Assembly (NCBI GenBank): GCA_013423325.1
Contig: BLJB01000154.1
Location: forward strand, 1 to 64,000
DNA: 64,000 bases
Origin: Usnea hakonensis
Taxonomy: Eukaryota; Ascomycota; Lecanoromycetes; Lecanorales; Parmeliaceae
Direction: 5' to 3'
This document shows positions 35,186 to 46,607 of the stretch, one piece after another. The stretch's first letter is position 1. Each line of letters opens with the position of its first letter. A model generated the notes under the pieces. The model ran no database searches and had not been told where the DNA came from. It saw nothing but the letters and a program-made list of their open reading frames with translations. A program made the translations under genes and the position numbers.

Positions 35186-35793
35186 ATTCCCACCGAAGCG
35201 AAGCTAGTTCCACCTCCCTGACCCTCCAATCTTCTATATCCCGACATCAACCCACTCGATCGATCGATCGATCGATTGCTCACACTGTAACAGCTTCAAG
35301 CCCCCCCTCCCCCCCTCTTTTCCAGCCCACCCCCACCCCAAAAAAGAAAAGGCGCCAAGCTATTTCTCCTGCTCCCGGATCAAATTCAAATTCTCATGTA
35401 TTTCAGGCGTTAGATTTTGAAGAAAAGAGGAGGGATGGGATTGGGAAGGGAAGGAAAGGAAAGGATACATCGAAACCTAGAGCCAGCAGGTAAGTACCTA
35501 AAGGACGAATGGATCCCCAAACCCCTCACTTTCACGGCCTGAATCATAAGGTAGGTAGTTTGTACAACAAAGCCCACGTCATTCATTTGGTCCTCAACTT
35601 AATGAAATCAGATCAGTCAATCCCAACTCCCCCAAAAGTTCCCAAGTCCAGGGCCAGTAATGCATTGATTAAAATTCTTTTTACTATATGGATCCATCAG
35701 CCATTATCTATATATCCATAGTTACCCTATGAAGCCCTCATATGCCCAAAGGAGCTTCCATGCCCCACCATGCAACCCGCGGCCCCAGCCGTA
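35186..35793. other. Intergenic, low complexity
   Basis: Contains a (CGAT)5 run at 35257-35276, C-rich and G/A-rich tracts, and no gene. Confidence 0.55.
35257..35276. repeat. (CGAT)5 microsatellite
   Basis: Five perfect tandem CGAT units beside the 5' edge of the NLR remnant. Confidence 0.9.
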
Positions 35794-38700
35794 TCATCGT
35801 ACAAAAAAGAGCGCTCCAAGAAGGGTACAGAATATAGTATATACAACGAGGTTCTCCAACCTCGGAAGAGGCAATTTCTTCTGGCCGCCTTCAAACACCG
35901 CAGGTCCGGTAGTAGGTGCCTGGGTAGGCAGTATGACACTGCTATTCCCCATGACCAGAGTCCCGCCCAAATTCATGCTGACTGGGGTACCCGAAATCAT
36001 GGCGCCCTTCCCGCCGGGCAGGATCGTGGTTCCGTCAATTGCAAACCCGGTCGGGTTAGCTGTAATGATTTGCCCTGCCAGGGTCACTATATCCGCCGGC
36101 GTGATGACGGCGGACGAGAGCATTTGCGTGCTGGAACCCACCACCACATCTGCCGCACCTGGTGCTAAGCTGATCGGTGTTCCTAGAACAGTGATGATAC
36201 CACCGGGTGTCAGAGTCTGGGACGCAATGACAAAGTCCGACGAAGCGTCCGCTGTGTACGTTGAGCCATCTAACGTCAAGACGGGTGCTTCTGCGGTGGA
36301 GGGTATGGCAGAAGCGGTCCCCAAGAATTGGGTGCTGGAACCAATGACTGCGAAGTTGGTTCCCTGGGGCATGGAAATGACCGTTGAGGAAGCTGTGATT
36401 GTGCCTCCTGGTGTCAAGGTCTGGCCCGCTACGATGAATTGTGTGGCTGAATTTGCAGTATATGTGGACCCGGCGAACGTCAATATGGCTGCGTTGGCAG
36501 ATGGTGCGGAGGTGGCAAGAGACTGGGTACTGGTGCCGATGACCGCGACATTGGCTGAAGGGGCTAGTGATAAGGTGGTGCTGGATACAGCTATCTGGCC
36601 GCCTGGCGCTAGGGTTTGACCAGCTATCACAAACTGCGACGCAGTGTTCGCAGTGTATGTAGATCCGGCAAATGTTAATACGGCTGGAGAGGACGCTGGC
36701 TCAGGCGTCGAGAGAATTTGGGTGCTGGTGCCAATCACTGCTGCATTGGCTGCGGGAGCCAAGGACACTTTGGTACCGGACACAGCGATCTGACCGCCTG
36801 GCGTTAGTGTTTGACCTGCAACGACGAATTGCGAAGCCGCGTTGGCAGTATATGTTGAGCCAGCAACAGATAGCACCAATGGCGAAGAGGGCGTAGGACT
36901 TGAGGGTAGTGTGCCGGCAATTAGGTTCCCAGAGGATGCTAAAGAGTAGTACTTTCCATCAGATGTGTGGGCTGGTCCGCCGACTGACAATGTCGAGCCA
37001 GCAATTGCCACGGCTGAAGGATCCGTGATACTCAGTGTCTGGCCTAGAGCGGTAACAATGTGAGGAGTGAACGCAGGAGTTGGAGCAGGAGAGGGCGCGC
37101 TGCTGGCTCCGAGAGCGCCGTTGATTATAGCTCCTAGACCTTGGGTGGACTGCGTTCCACCACCCAGATTGATCGTCGTGGGTGCTTGTGGTATTGCTGG
37201 CTGACCTTTCGAACCTGAGTTTTGAGACCCTGAATTCGGAGCTGGAGTTCCGTCTTGGCCTGAAGCCTTCTGACTGGGATCTTTGGCAGTGTCCGAACCA
37301 GAATTGTTTGGATCCGAATTTGCGACATCCCCCGAGGCATTTGAGACAGGACTATTCGGATCTGGTGTCTGGGAGTTCGAAGAGGGAGATGAACCCGCCT
37401 CTTGAACAGGGCTACTTTGATTTGGATCCTCTGATTGCTTGTTGCTGGAGTCTAGCGGATCCAGTTGCTTGAGGTCAGCTGCTGGATCTGAAGCTCCATT
37501 TGGATCCGACACGCCTTGGCCTGAATCTTTCGAAGGATCGGTACCAGGACTGCTTGGGGCTGTCGTAGGTTTCGGTAAGCTTGGCGACCCAACATTGGCT
37601 GGCGCAGCTATCGCTGTCGTCGGCGCTGGGGGATCATTCGTTGGTGTGACACTAGGGGTAAGTGCTTCAGCTTGCTTCGCTGCTTCGGGCGCATTTTTCA
37701 CTGATGTAGAAGCCGGGTCGCCTGGGTCGCCTAGGGCATGTGCAGTTTGCAACGCTTTCGGCGGATCATAGATTCCACAAGGCAAAGTCAGAAGAGCATC
37801 GGCCGAATTGCTTGTACAGCTTCCCCAGGCGGGGTCGATCGCTAGAATCTCGGTTGGCACCAGGATCACTGGATTATAAGGTTCCCCATATGTTGCTGTC
37901 AGATACGTGCTGCCGTCGCAGGAGGTAGAGAAGGGGTTTGATAAACCCCAAGTCGGACACGCGAGGTCTGAGAGAGCCAAAGTGTCGATGTGTGCCTCGG
38001 CGTCTTCACCTTGCGGTCTGCACGTAGAAGGCCATGTTTTGTACGAAGCAGTGGTGATGGCAGGAACTGCGACAGGTGGTGGATTTGTATGCGCGCTTCC
38101 TACAAGGCCACAAGAATCTGATACCGAGACCCCGCCAATGACTGATACATACAACGAGGGGAAAGTACTAGTGCGGTTATTAGTACGGAAGTGTCGCACC
38201 CATTGAGAGAAATCTGAACCTACAGAGTGTATCCTTCAAGGACAGTGGTAGTCGGGCTACCATTCACCAGAGGTGCAAGAGATTGGATATTCGAGGCGTT
38301 GGATGCGTAAGGGACGCCGGTCTGGAAGGGGTTTATGGATGCCCCTCGCGCGCAATTATTCTTGACTGATGCCGTCGGCCAATAGTAAACCTGGACTTGC
38401 TCTGCCAAAACTCGGCAGCTACCACATTGAGTAATTGATGCTGGTACAGTGGCTGAGGCTGATGAATTAGACTTAGCAAAGCTGAAACTGGATGTCGTCG
38501 AGGATTGGATTGCTGAGGTAGTTGGGCTTGCTGACGCCGTGACGGACAAAAGTGTCGTTGGTGTAGAGGCGGAAGAGATAGGACTAGGCGTCGAAATAGG
38601 GGTCGAACTGGGCGTCGCTGAGGATGCTGTCGTTGAGGGGGGTACCGGAGTTGATGTACTAGAGGTCGGAGGGACTGCGACAGGTGATGTACTCGTAGCC

Positions 38701-39050
38701 GGAGGATTGGCCGGAGTTGATGTGCTGGATAGTGGTGGGTGGTAGGGTCCCAGTGGTGTACTCGTAGCCGGAGGTTTGGCCGGAGTTGATGTGCTGGATG
38801 GTGGAGGTGGTGGTGGGATGTCCGCAGGTGGTGTACTCGTAGGCGGAGGATTTACCACAGCAGGCGCTGTCGATGAGATGGGAGCGTCCCCGGCTGGAGA
38901 TTCCCCACCCCCTGTAGCACTGAGAAGTGGAGCGACACCGTACACTGGAGCATTTTCATCGCAGGGCGCCGAGCATACTGCTGTGACCCGGGCGCAGTGG
39001 GTAAAGAGAATGCATAAGATGCCCAAGGGCAATTGAGCGGATAGTTGCAT
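35794..39050 (-). CDS. Large secreted or surface protein with tandem repeats
   Basis: Two exons on the minus strand, 39050-38224 and 38167-35794, with a 56-nt phase-2 intron (GTAGGT...ACTAG); 1066 residues. Residues 1-25 form a signal peptide. A Pro/Thr/Ser-rich stalk of about 150 residues follows, built of TSTPAKPPA-like repeats and surely O-glycosylated. Then comes a CGSCRVLAEQVQVYYWP block common in fungal secreted proteins and a Cys-containing globular part (to about residue 430). A long Ser/Asp/Pro/Asn-rich linker follows. The C-terminal 350 residues hold about five tandem units of about 65 residues with the core GSTYTAN..SQFV[IV]AGQTL.PGG and AVIG[TS]STQ. The last 20 residues are hydrophobic with a single Arg at the end, a tail anchor or a GPI-type signal. 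It is probably an adhesin-like wall or membrane protein; the function is inferred from composition only. Confidence 0.82.
35960..36960 (-). repeat. Coding tandem repeat, about 195 bp per unit
   Basis: About five degenerate copies encoding the 65-residue unit of the surface protein. The middle three are most alike (GSTYTANxxSQFV and AGQTLxPGG cores); the units nearest the C-terminus have drifted. Confidence 0.75.
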
Positions 39051-40760
39051 CGTATTAGTTGGTGTTCAAATATCTCTATGTTTGGTTGATCTTTTTGGGT
39101 TTTAACGAGAGTGCAAGGCGGACCGGAGAACCTTGGAAGACTCTGCTTAATTCAATCGTTCCGGGACATGCATCATAAAGAGCGTGAAGTATGTTATACA
39201 AAGTGATGCTATGCGTTGAAAAAGCACGTCGCACGCAAAATGTACAGGCGATGCTCAATGGGTAAGAACACACACTGTCGAAGTGAAGTTCCAAAAGATG
39301 CTGAGAATAAGCCCAAGGAAAAGCTCGAGACTGCGCCATCACTTTTATTTTTAAGCAGGAAGCTCGAGCCCTTAAGGTAATAATAGAGTTCAGAGATTTT
39401 CAACATATAAGGTAGGACGAGACAGCGGTGTACGGCGCAGTCAAAGTTTGCCATGCTCAGTAAAGTAAGATGAAATCTGAGTGAGATCTTTAAATCATCA
39501 TCCAATCAGAGCTCGGACGTTTGCAGCGCGACAGCAGCCCATATCATATCAAGCTTAGCTTGAAGGTCCACCGCCAATCTCCGCCCGAAACCGCACCAAT
39601 TAATATTTCTCAGACTCTGTTTGATTTGACACTTCAAGGCCTAAGGACCGGCCTAGTTGCCTAGCTGAGAAACAGTTTGAGGCTGAGCCATCGCGAGGAG
39701 CAGAAATTGGAATCCTTCGACCTCGCATGGAAGTCTGTTCGGTTGTTCCTTGCAATCCCAGAAAGTGGCGACATTGTTTCATGTGGAGTCTGTCTCGACG
39801 GCAGTCGGCAGTCACGGCACAGAATACCACAGTCCTGTCAGTCCTCCGTAGAGCAGATATAAGGACTCACTGCTGATATCGCCACCGGCTTTCTTGTCAG
39901 CACATATCTGAATGCAAGACCCGATGAGAATAGTGGAGTCCTAAATAATATGAAGGCTCGTCTCCCAAAAGCGATGATTTTGAAAATCCGAGGACATGAA
40001 TACCGTTCACCGAAAGCCCCTGAGCAGTCCTGCGGCAGTTGATCATTCCTGGACGACCGAGGGACCAAGAGCTCAGGTAGCTAAGATAATGTAGTACTCA
40101 CCCAATGTCACCTTCCATGGCTAGCTACTAGAGTTACATGACCCATATTAAGTATTATTAAGGTGATGGTGGAGTAATGAAACCATTCGATGCAACTGCC
40201 GGTGCTGCCGAACCCACTGCCGAAATATCGCCGTCTGTTTCCTCGATTGTTCACATTCCTAAGCGAACAAACATGGTGAACCACAAACGTACCCTGGGCT
40301 TGAAATCGCGACCTTATAACAAGGCTGCAATATCTAGGACTTTAAAAGAAAATAGCAATGGAGTGGACCTTTTCACCAGCCTCACAGCCTCCTTCCACGA
40401 CGTGAGAGCAGCTTGGACGGCACGAAGCCCCCAGAAGTTCGATACCAGGACTACAAGACGCTGGATTGAAAGCAATCCTGCGTAACAGCGTAGTAAAAAT
40501 GTAGAGTAGCTACAAGTTTCATGTCGACCCAGTAACTCCTCGCAAGTCCTGAAAAATATCAAAGGCCCGCCGGTATCTGCCCCTCCCTCGTACTCTATGA
40601 TACAAGAATCCCATTCTTTTCGAGTGCTTGAGCGAGCGGCTTTTTCTCATCCGTCGCAAGACCCATCATTCATGCATCACCGTCCCAGAAGCAAGCTCGA
40701 CCCCAGCGACGAGCATTTGTAGTATTTCGTAAGCAGAGTGTAAACACCCCCCCAAGCCCC
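39051..40760. other. Intergenic
   Basis: About 1.7 kb, no supported gene. A 102-codon plus-strand frame at 40177-40485 has a basic, helix-compatible composition but no domain I know. Confidence 0.45.
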
Positions 40761-41267
40761 TCATATAGACCCATTGCCCTCTCGACCATTCCTCCCATCC
40801 CCACCCTTCCCCAGCCCTCGCCCCTCCCCCACCATCCCCTTCCCCCCCTCCCCTTCCCCCTCCCCCTCACCATCCCCCCCCTCCCCCCTCTCCCCCCTCC
40901 CAACCGCCTCCTCCAACACCAACAAATCCCTCTCCAACACCTCCGCCCAATTCTGAATATCCCCCAACTCCTTCAACTTCTCCGCCGCCCCCTTGGCCAC
41001 CCCATGCTGCTTCCTCGCCCGCTTGGCCAACTCCTTCGTCTGCTTCACCACGTCGAGTTCCTGCTTCGCGAGCATCTGTGCGTTGGCGTGGATGTCTTTG
41101 GCGCGGGACTCGAGGAAGGAGATGTGCGAGGCGCCGATGGAGGAGAGGTGGGCTGTGAAGGCGGCGCGGGCTTCGGCGGTGCGTTGGGGGTCCGGGGCCG
41201 GTGGGGGGGGAGGGGAGGGTTGGGGGTCGAGGGGGGCGGTTGTTGAGGAGGTGGAGGTTGGTGGCAT
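40761..41267 (-). CDS. BLOC-1 subunit 1 / GCN5L1-like protein
   Basis: Single exon, 168 residues. After a Pro/Thr-rich N-terminus, residues about 31-120 match the GCN5L1/BLOC1S1 family: a coiled-coil with DIHANAQMLAKQELDVVKQT, then AKGAAEKLKELGDIQNWAEV and LERDLLVLEEAV. This is the conserved subunit of the BLOC-1 or BORC complexes that work in endosome and lysosome positioning; in fungi it is part of an endosomal BLOC-1. The last about 45 residues are almost only Gly, Glu, Arg and Lys, encoded by a C-rich run on the plus strand (about 40800-40905). That tail is not part of the family and may be a recent low-complexity expansion or a shifted stop. Confidence 0.82.
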   Translation of the reverse strand: MPPTSTSSTTAPLDPQPSPPPPPAPDPQRTAEARAAFTAHLSSIGASHISFLESRAKDIHANAQMLAKQELDVVKQTKELAKRARKQHGVAKGAAEKLKELGDIQNWAEVLERDLLVLEEAVGRGERGEGGDGEGEGEGEGGKGMVGEGRGLGKGGDGRNGREGNGSI

Positions 41268-41952
41268 GTTGGCGGGTTGCGTAGTAGTGAAGTAGTTAGT
41301 TACATGGTCAAGAAAGGCGGTAGGATCCTAGGTAATTGTGCTTTGGGCAGCCCAACAACAACAGCAGCAGGGTAGAAACAGCGGCGTGCCGATCCGCAGA
41401 GCCCCACCTTTTTGCCGATGCATGGTTTTTGTTTTGCCCAATTCCTTCTCCACCGTCTTACACGCCGGATTCTACGAATTTGCGCATGGACTGTACCGCA
41501 GAAGTATACTTTTAGCACTTGCCCAATGGTCCACACAATTTCCAGCACCTTGGTTTCGGCGACTTTTCTTGTTTTGCTTGGTATTCCAAAAGGGGTTTAA
41601 GCCTAGGGTCTAGGAGCTCAGCAATACCACTTGGACATCTTGACACTAAAACGTTTGCTAACATGACTCTCACTTTGTTTTACATGGACAGTCCATCCGA
41701 TATACTTGTAAACAATGGCGTTGTCTCTCAGGAGGGGAGACTATGAGGATTTCTTTTACAACCATGCAGAGAACTTTTGCGAGCACTGTCTAAATCATTC
41801 TATCCAATAGCATCGCCGAGCAAATAAAGAACAAACCTCAATGATTGGCGTGCAACCTTTCTATGGCTCATTTGCCGTCGCAGAACCCTCGAGCAGATGG
41901 TACTACCAACTATGTAGAGAAGAAATAAAACACAACGCATCGGTTTCAATTT
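41268..41952. other. Intergenic
   Basis: Promoter side of the BLOC1S1-like gene and 3' side of threonine synthase. Nothing else recognised. Confidence 0.5.
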
Positions 41953-43895
41953 CTAAGAACCCGACCCAGTAGCCTCCAATTCCTTTCTCACCTCCTCAAT
42001 AATAACCCTCCTCACCCCATCCAGCCCGTCACTCTTCTTCACACGCATCACCCTCCTCGGTAGATCCTCCAATCCCACAAACTGCGGCGGCAGTATGTCC
42101 TTGAAATGGAACCCCTCCTCTTCGCCCAACGCCATCTCCACGGCACGGCTGAATTTGGCAGGATGCGCCGTCGCGAGGGCTACATGATGCACACCTCGCG
42201 TCTCCCTTGTCGATCGCAAGGCGGCCGTAACACCGATTGCGGAGTGGGGATCGAGGATGTAGCCTCCGTCTCCTGGTGTGCCAGGCCACTGGTATACGTT
42301 GCGGATTGTAGAGATTGTCTCCTGATCCGAGACTCGCTCTGACACGAAATCTTTTTTGGCTGCCTCCAAGATTTCTTGGTCGACACTGAAGGCCCCTTTT
42401 GTCCGGAGGTCGCTTTGCCACCGCTTGACTTTCTCTGCTGCTACTTTCCTCCGCTCCTCCACGTTCAATGTGTCCTTGCTCTGCACCTCAAATGCTAAAA
42501 ACCATAGCAGCCGTTCGAAATTAGAAGAAACTAAGATATCCATTGCTGGACTCAAGGTCTCCTTGACTCCTTCAGAGTGGGCTTTCGCACCATCTTCCTC
42601 GATCCCGCCCTGTGCTTCCTTACCATAGACGGGGTGTTTCTCATAAGTCCCTGTCTGCCAGAAGCGGTACAAAATGTCATTTTCATTCGTTGCAACGACG
42701 AGCTTATGTATCGGCAGACCCATGGATTTGGCGAAGTAGCCAGCTAATACGTCTGGAACTCAATTAGTAACTTCTTCAGAGACTACATTGTTGATGTATG
42801 ATATTACTCCCAAAATTTCCGCTGGGTGTGACGAAGCGAACGCTATCTTTGGAAGGCTCGAAGGAGCCTGAGCGGATGAGCGAGAAATACGATGCAAAGT
42901 AGTACGTTATTTGCGCGAGGATCCTAAGAAATATTTAGGATAGAGCTTTACCAGATGATAATACGAGTTACCTAGCAAAATTCACCGAGTTTGGTGTTGT
43001 CAGATGGTAGTTTGTATTCATTTGATCATCACCAAACAAGGTTTTGACGTATTCCTGGCGAGGCTCTGATAAATGATGTATTCCCCTAGAGGATTAGAGG
43101 ACATGTACCTGACAATCATCAAAGGTCCCGTCAATGTTCAGACAATGGACTGATAAGACATTGATCAGCTCAGCTGACGGGTAGCTTCGGCACGAGTTGA
43201 GTAATAGGAGCTGGACTATTGGTACAGGAGTGCTCACTATTCTCATTCTGTACCGTTGTCATCTGGGCCTCCTGTACGGGGCTAACCTTGCCGTCCGGAT
43301 ACATGATAAATATCGAAACATCTTTCTTTCCTCTCAAGCCATATATGGCGGCTGAGCCAGTGTCACCAGAAGTAGCACAAATGACAGTCAGATGATCCCT
43401 CGCCTTGCCTACCTTGCCTTCATTTTTTCTGACAAGGAAGAACTCGAGCAAGTTCCCTAGAAATTGCAGTGCGACATCTTTGAACGCTAATGTCGGACCG
43501 TGAAAGAGCTCTAGCAGATAGAGCTTACGCTCGTTGTCAAGTGTCACTGTGGGGGCTATCTCTGGAACACTGAAGGTTGAGTAGGATCTGTGTACGATGT
43601 CGTTGAGTGCGGCTGGCGAAATCTCATTTGGTGAGATATACAAGCTGCAGATTTGAAATGCAAGGTCCTGGAATGACAAGTTCAGCCAGTCACGGTGCCA
43701 ATTTGATGGCAAGGAGGGTATTTCTTCTGGGATGAAGAGCCCGTTATCGGAGGCAAGACCTGTGAGTACGACTTCCTCAAAGGATAGCTAGCCATCGTCA
43801 GGAGCTGCAATGTGCGTCATAGGAATGTGCGGACCCACACCATAAGAGCCCCCACGAGTGCTGAGATAGGTCTGCGAGGCGGTAAAAGAAGCCAT
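41953..43895 (-). CDS. THR4: Threonine synthase
   Basis: Six exons on the minus strand with matching phases: 43895-43839, 43787-43238, 43149-43109, 43054-42972, 42923-42808 and 42752-41953; 548 residues. The enzyme turns O-phosphohomoserine into threonine with pyridoxal phosphate. The start carries YLSTRGGSY, and LSFEEVVLTGLASDNGLFIP follows across the first intron. The PLP lysine lies in HGPTLAFKD (Lys122), and the phosphate-binding loop in TSGDTGSAA. NGTFDDCQ-like IDGTFDDCQEYV and SGNFGNVLAGYFAKSMGLP follow, then the C-terminal fungal domain. The first intron contains an in-frame TAG, so the gene is only readable when spliced. The length fits fungal THR4. The Asn in GNFGN, where yeast has Asp, is a mild change. 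No regulation is visible. Confidence 0.95.
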
Positions 43896-44373
43896 GGCGG
43901 GATGAGTAGACTTTACAGCTAGAAATTCAGGAGCAGCGCAATTGTCAATGTCATACGACAGAAAGTCGCTGTATCTTACTAGACAATGCTAAAGTAGTAT
44001 ACACGTACCTTAGATACCTAGATGAGAAAGGCGAAGCGAAAATTTGAATTTTGGGGCGAGAAATTGACTCTACAACTAGCCCAAATGTGGACTAGCCCCC
44101 AGAGCCCTACACCTTAATTCTTCCGAGGTTCTGTTGCAAAGGGCTCGAATGGCTCTTACAAGTATAGAACGCTTCTGACACCTACATCTCAGAGAAAGTT
44201 GTCAGTAACTTGGCGTTCGCATGGCATCGCGTCGGAGTATTGTGCATTCTGTTGGTAACGAAGATCAAATAACGGCTTATAAAGTCATTATCCATTCACT
44301 GAAACTCAAGGTCTACATCCTAAGCGAGAGACAGGTATGATAGTAATTCAATAACACCTTCCTCAAGCATCCC
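43896..44373. other. Intergenic
   Basis: Short spacer between two minus-strand genes; serves as the THR4 promoter. No clear element. Confidence 0.5.
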
Positions 44374-45937
44374 TCAACCTGGAGGGTACAGCGCAACTTT
44401 AGCGCCATTCCGACTTTCAGTCAGCATCTTCGTCATTTCCACGTACTCCACCGACGCGTCTTGATTTTCAATCGTCTCAAACGTCGTCACCATTCTGACT
44501 AGTAGGTACACTGCCTGAGTCAAAACCTGCTGCTGGGCCGGACAGATTCTCGGTCCCCCGAAGAACGGCGTCCAGTCCCACGTATGCTTACTCCCAATCC
44601 AGCGCTGCGGCTTGAACTCCTCGACATCCTCCCCCCATGTATCCTTCCAATGATTAGGAGCGTAGGTGTTCAGTGCTACAATGTTTCCTTTTTGAACGAA
44701 AATTGGTGCTGTGCCATCCGGGCCACCTCCGCGAGGGAGAATTGTATCTTTGACTGCTGTTCGGGCAATACGGCCGGAGGGACCTTGAAGACGAAGGGAT
44801 TCGAACAAGACGTATTTGAAGAAGGTGAGGGATTTGAGTATCTCAAATGTTAAAGGCTGATCGCCTAGAGCCAAAGCTTGTTTGCGTAATTCTGTCCACA
44901 CTTCGGGATTGCGGGCAAGGTTGAAGAACGCATTAGAAAGAGCGATTCCAGTGCTATCACGAGCAGGGAAGAAGACGTTGATGATTTGGAAACGTAGATC
45001 AATGGGGTCGCGAATGTGTTTAGCCATCTCATTGATGAGTATGTAGCGGGCAGAAACGGGCGATTGGGTCTCAGGATCATCACTAGATGTAGTATCCGCG
45101 AGAGCCCGAGCTACGTGTCTGTCCACGAAAGCATGGACTTTGTCGCAAGAACTCTTCCATTTCTTGTTGTCAAACAGGAACATAAATCGCAGCTTTCCGG
45201 CCTGGGCGCGGCGCCCCGCCCCTTGAAGGGCTTGGCCGAAGGCGTCCAGAAAGTCTTGCGCATCAAACGGCGTGTCTGTCAGTGAACTAACGGATTCCCC
45301 AAAGATGAACTCAGTCGAGCTATCAAGGAACTATTCCCCATCAGCTTCGTGGGCGATGAATAAGATAGGGATGTCTTACGAGTTTCAAAAGCAGAGGATG
45401 CAAATCCACAGTGCTCCCATCTCGAGGTATTAGATCGAGAAACCGATTTACGTGAACTTTGAACGAGTCTATGTCGGAGAGCTCCGCCCGCATGAACAGT
45501 GGCTTAATCAGGTCTCTAGAATGTTTCCACAACGGTCCATCTTGAGAAAAAATGCCATTTCCCAAAAGAGGCGCCAAGGACTTGTTCCGCATTGCCAATT
45601 TCCCATAGTCTTGGAATGATAGAGATGCAACTTGCTGGAAATTTGCTGGCTCTATGGTGTTGATCACCTTTGTGCCGGCAAGGTTTTCTTCCCAAGTCTT
45701 CCCATAGTTCTGGTACTGCTGGAGGTAGAGTCTATTGTAGCGACCGGCTTTGATGGCTGCCATCCGCGATCGTAGCATGTCGATGCCATATGGTAATCTA
45801 TGCGGGTATTTTTGGGGCTCCTGGCAACCATGCCTGAATGCTGCAGTACGGTATGCATGGCGTTTTGTCCAGATTTTGTACAGGTATCGGATAGCAGCCA
45901 ACAAACTTATCGTGACGAAGGTATTCAGCAGCTGCAT
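44374..45937 (-). CDS. Cytochrome P450, CYP52-like
   Basis: Two exons on the minus strand, 45937-45380 and 45330-44374, with a 49-nt phase-0 intron; 504 residues. An N-terminal membrane anchor (TFVTISLLAAIRYLYKIW) is followed by a P450 fold with the I-helix motif ARDSTG near 309-314, the K-helix ESLR at 363-366, FKPQRW and the haem loop FFGGPRICPAQQ with the ligand Cys449. The HGPLWKHSRDLIKP-like QDGPLWKHSRDLIKPLF segment and FGGPRICPAQQ resemble the CYP52/CYP63 clan of alkane and fatty-acid hydroxylases, but clan and substrate are inferred. It faces away from the UstYa-like gene across a 670-bp shared upstream region, so the two may be co-regulated. Confidence 0.92.
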
Positions 45938-46607
45938 CTTCCAAATCTCTTGAGTTGTAAGACAAAAAAGAAAAGGATTGCAAGGTGCCTAGTGAGTACG
46001 CATGGAACCTAACCCTATGGCGAAATACTAAGATACTCAGTCTGCTTGTCGAATTTACTGCAGCGCTCCTTACGTCCGCGCGGATTATTGAGCATATTGA
46101 ATTGGTGGGCGGCCTCGTCGATCTTTACCGTTTCTCGCTGCATGATGCATATGCAGTCATCTCACCTGAAATGCACAGTCTCAACCAATAATTAAACGTA
46201 ATTCGACTATTTCAATAATTTAGGATGTTGCTGGCTATACGACCAGCGTGTAATGGTGAGCGCTAAATCCCTCGAATTTTGACCTCGGCAACTTTTTTCG
46301 TCCAGCCGCATATCCTTATCAAAGACTGAGGCATGCGGTCACAGTCATTGAGAATTGAGATACTAGTGAGCGGCAGGCGAACGGGGGGATGGATGGATGA
46401 AGTTCCGCATCCCTGATTTAAACGCTCGATCGTATGGGTCGTTTTTTGAAAGTCAGCCCCACACCGAGAATCGCCTACCGAACACCGACTCACTGGGTGC
46501 AGGCCTGCTGTTGGACTGCTGTCAGTTCTCCCTCTTCTTCTTTGCTCGCGAATGCCTCATCCTCTCCGAAACCCTATTGCCTTTTTATTCTTTCTGTCGG
46601 CATAGAC
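45938..46607. promoter_or_regulatory. Shared divergent promoter region, P450 / UstYa-like
   Basis: 670 bp between two divergent start codons. No TATA box or known operator could be picked with confidence. Divergent layout is the only evidence that it drives both genes. Confidence 0.45.

Noticed and set aside
35257..35276. (CGAT)5 and other simple repeats as a possible CRISPR or attachment site
   Set aside because: Plain microsatellites without spacers; the host is a fungus.
35729..36619. 296-codon plus-strand frame
   Set aside because: Antisense shadow of the tandem-repeat surface protein, whose biased codons keep the opposite strand open.
40177..40485. 102-codon plus-strand frame
   Set aside because: Starts with ATG and looks mildly protein-like, but no domain, intron or promoter evidence.
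43788..43838. In-frame TAG in the threonine synthase gene
   Set aside because: Lies in a 51-nt intron with CTGAC and TAG acceptor; removal restores the conserved GGSYG-LSFEE join, so the gene is not broken.
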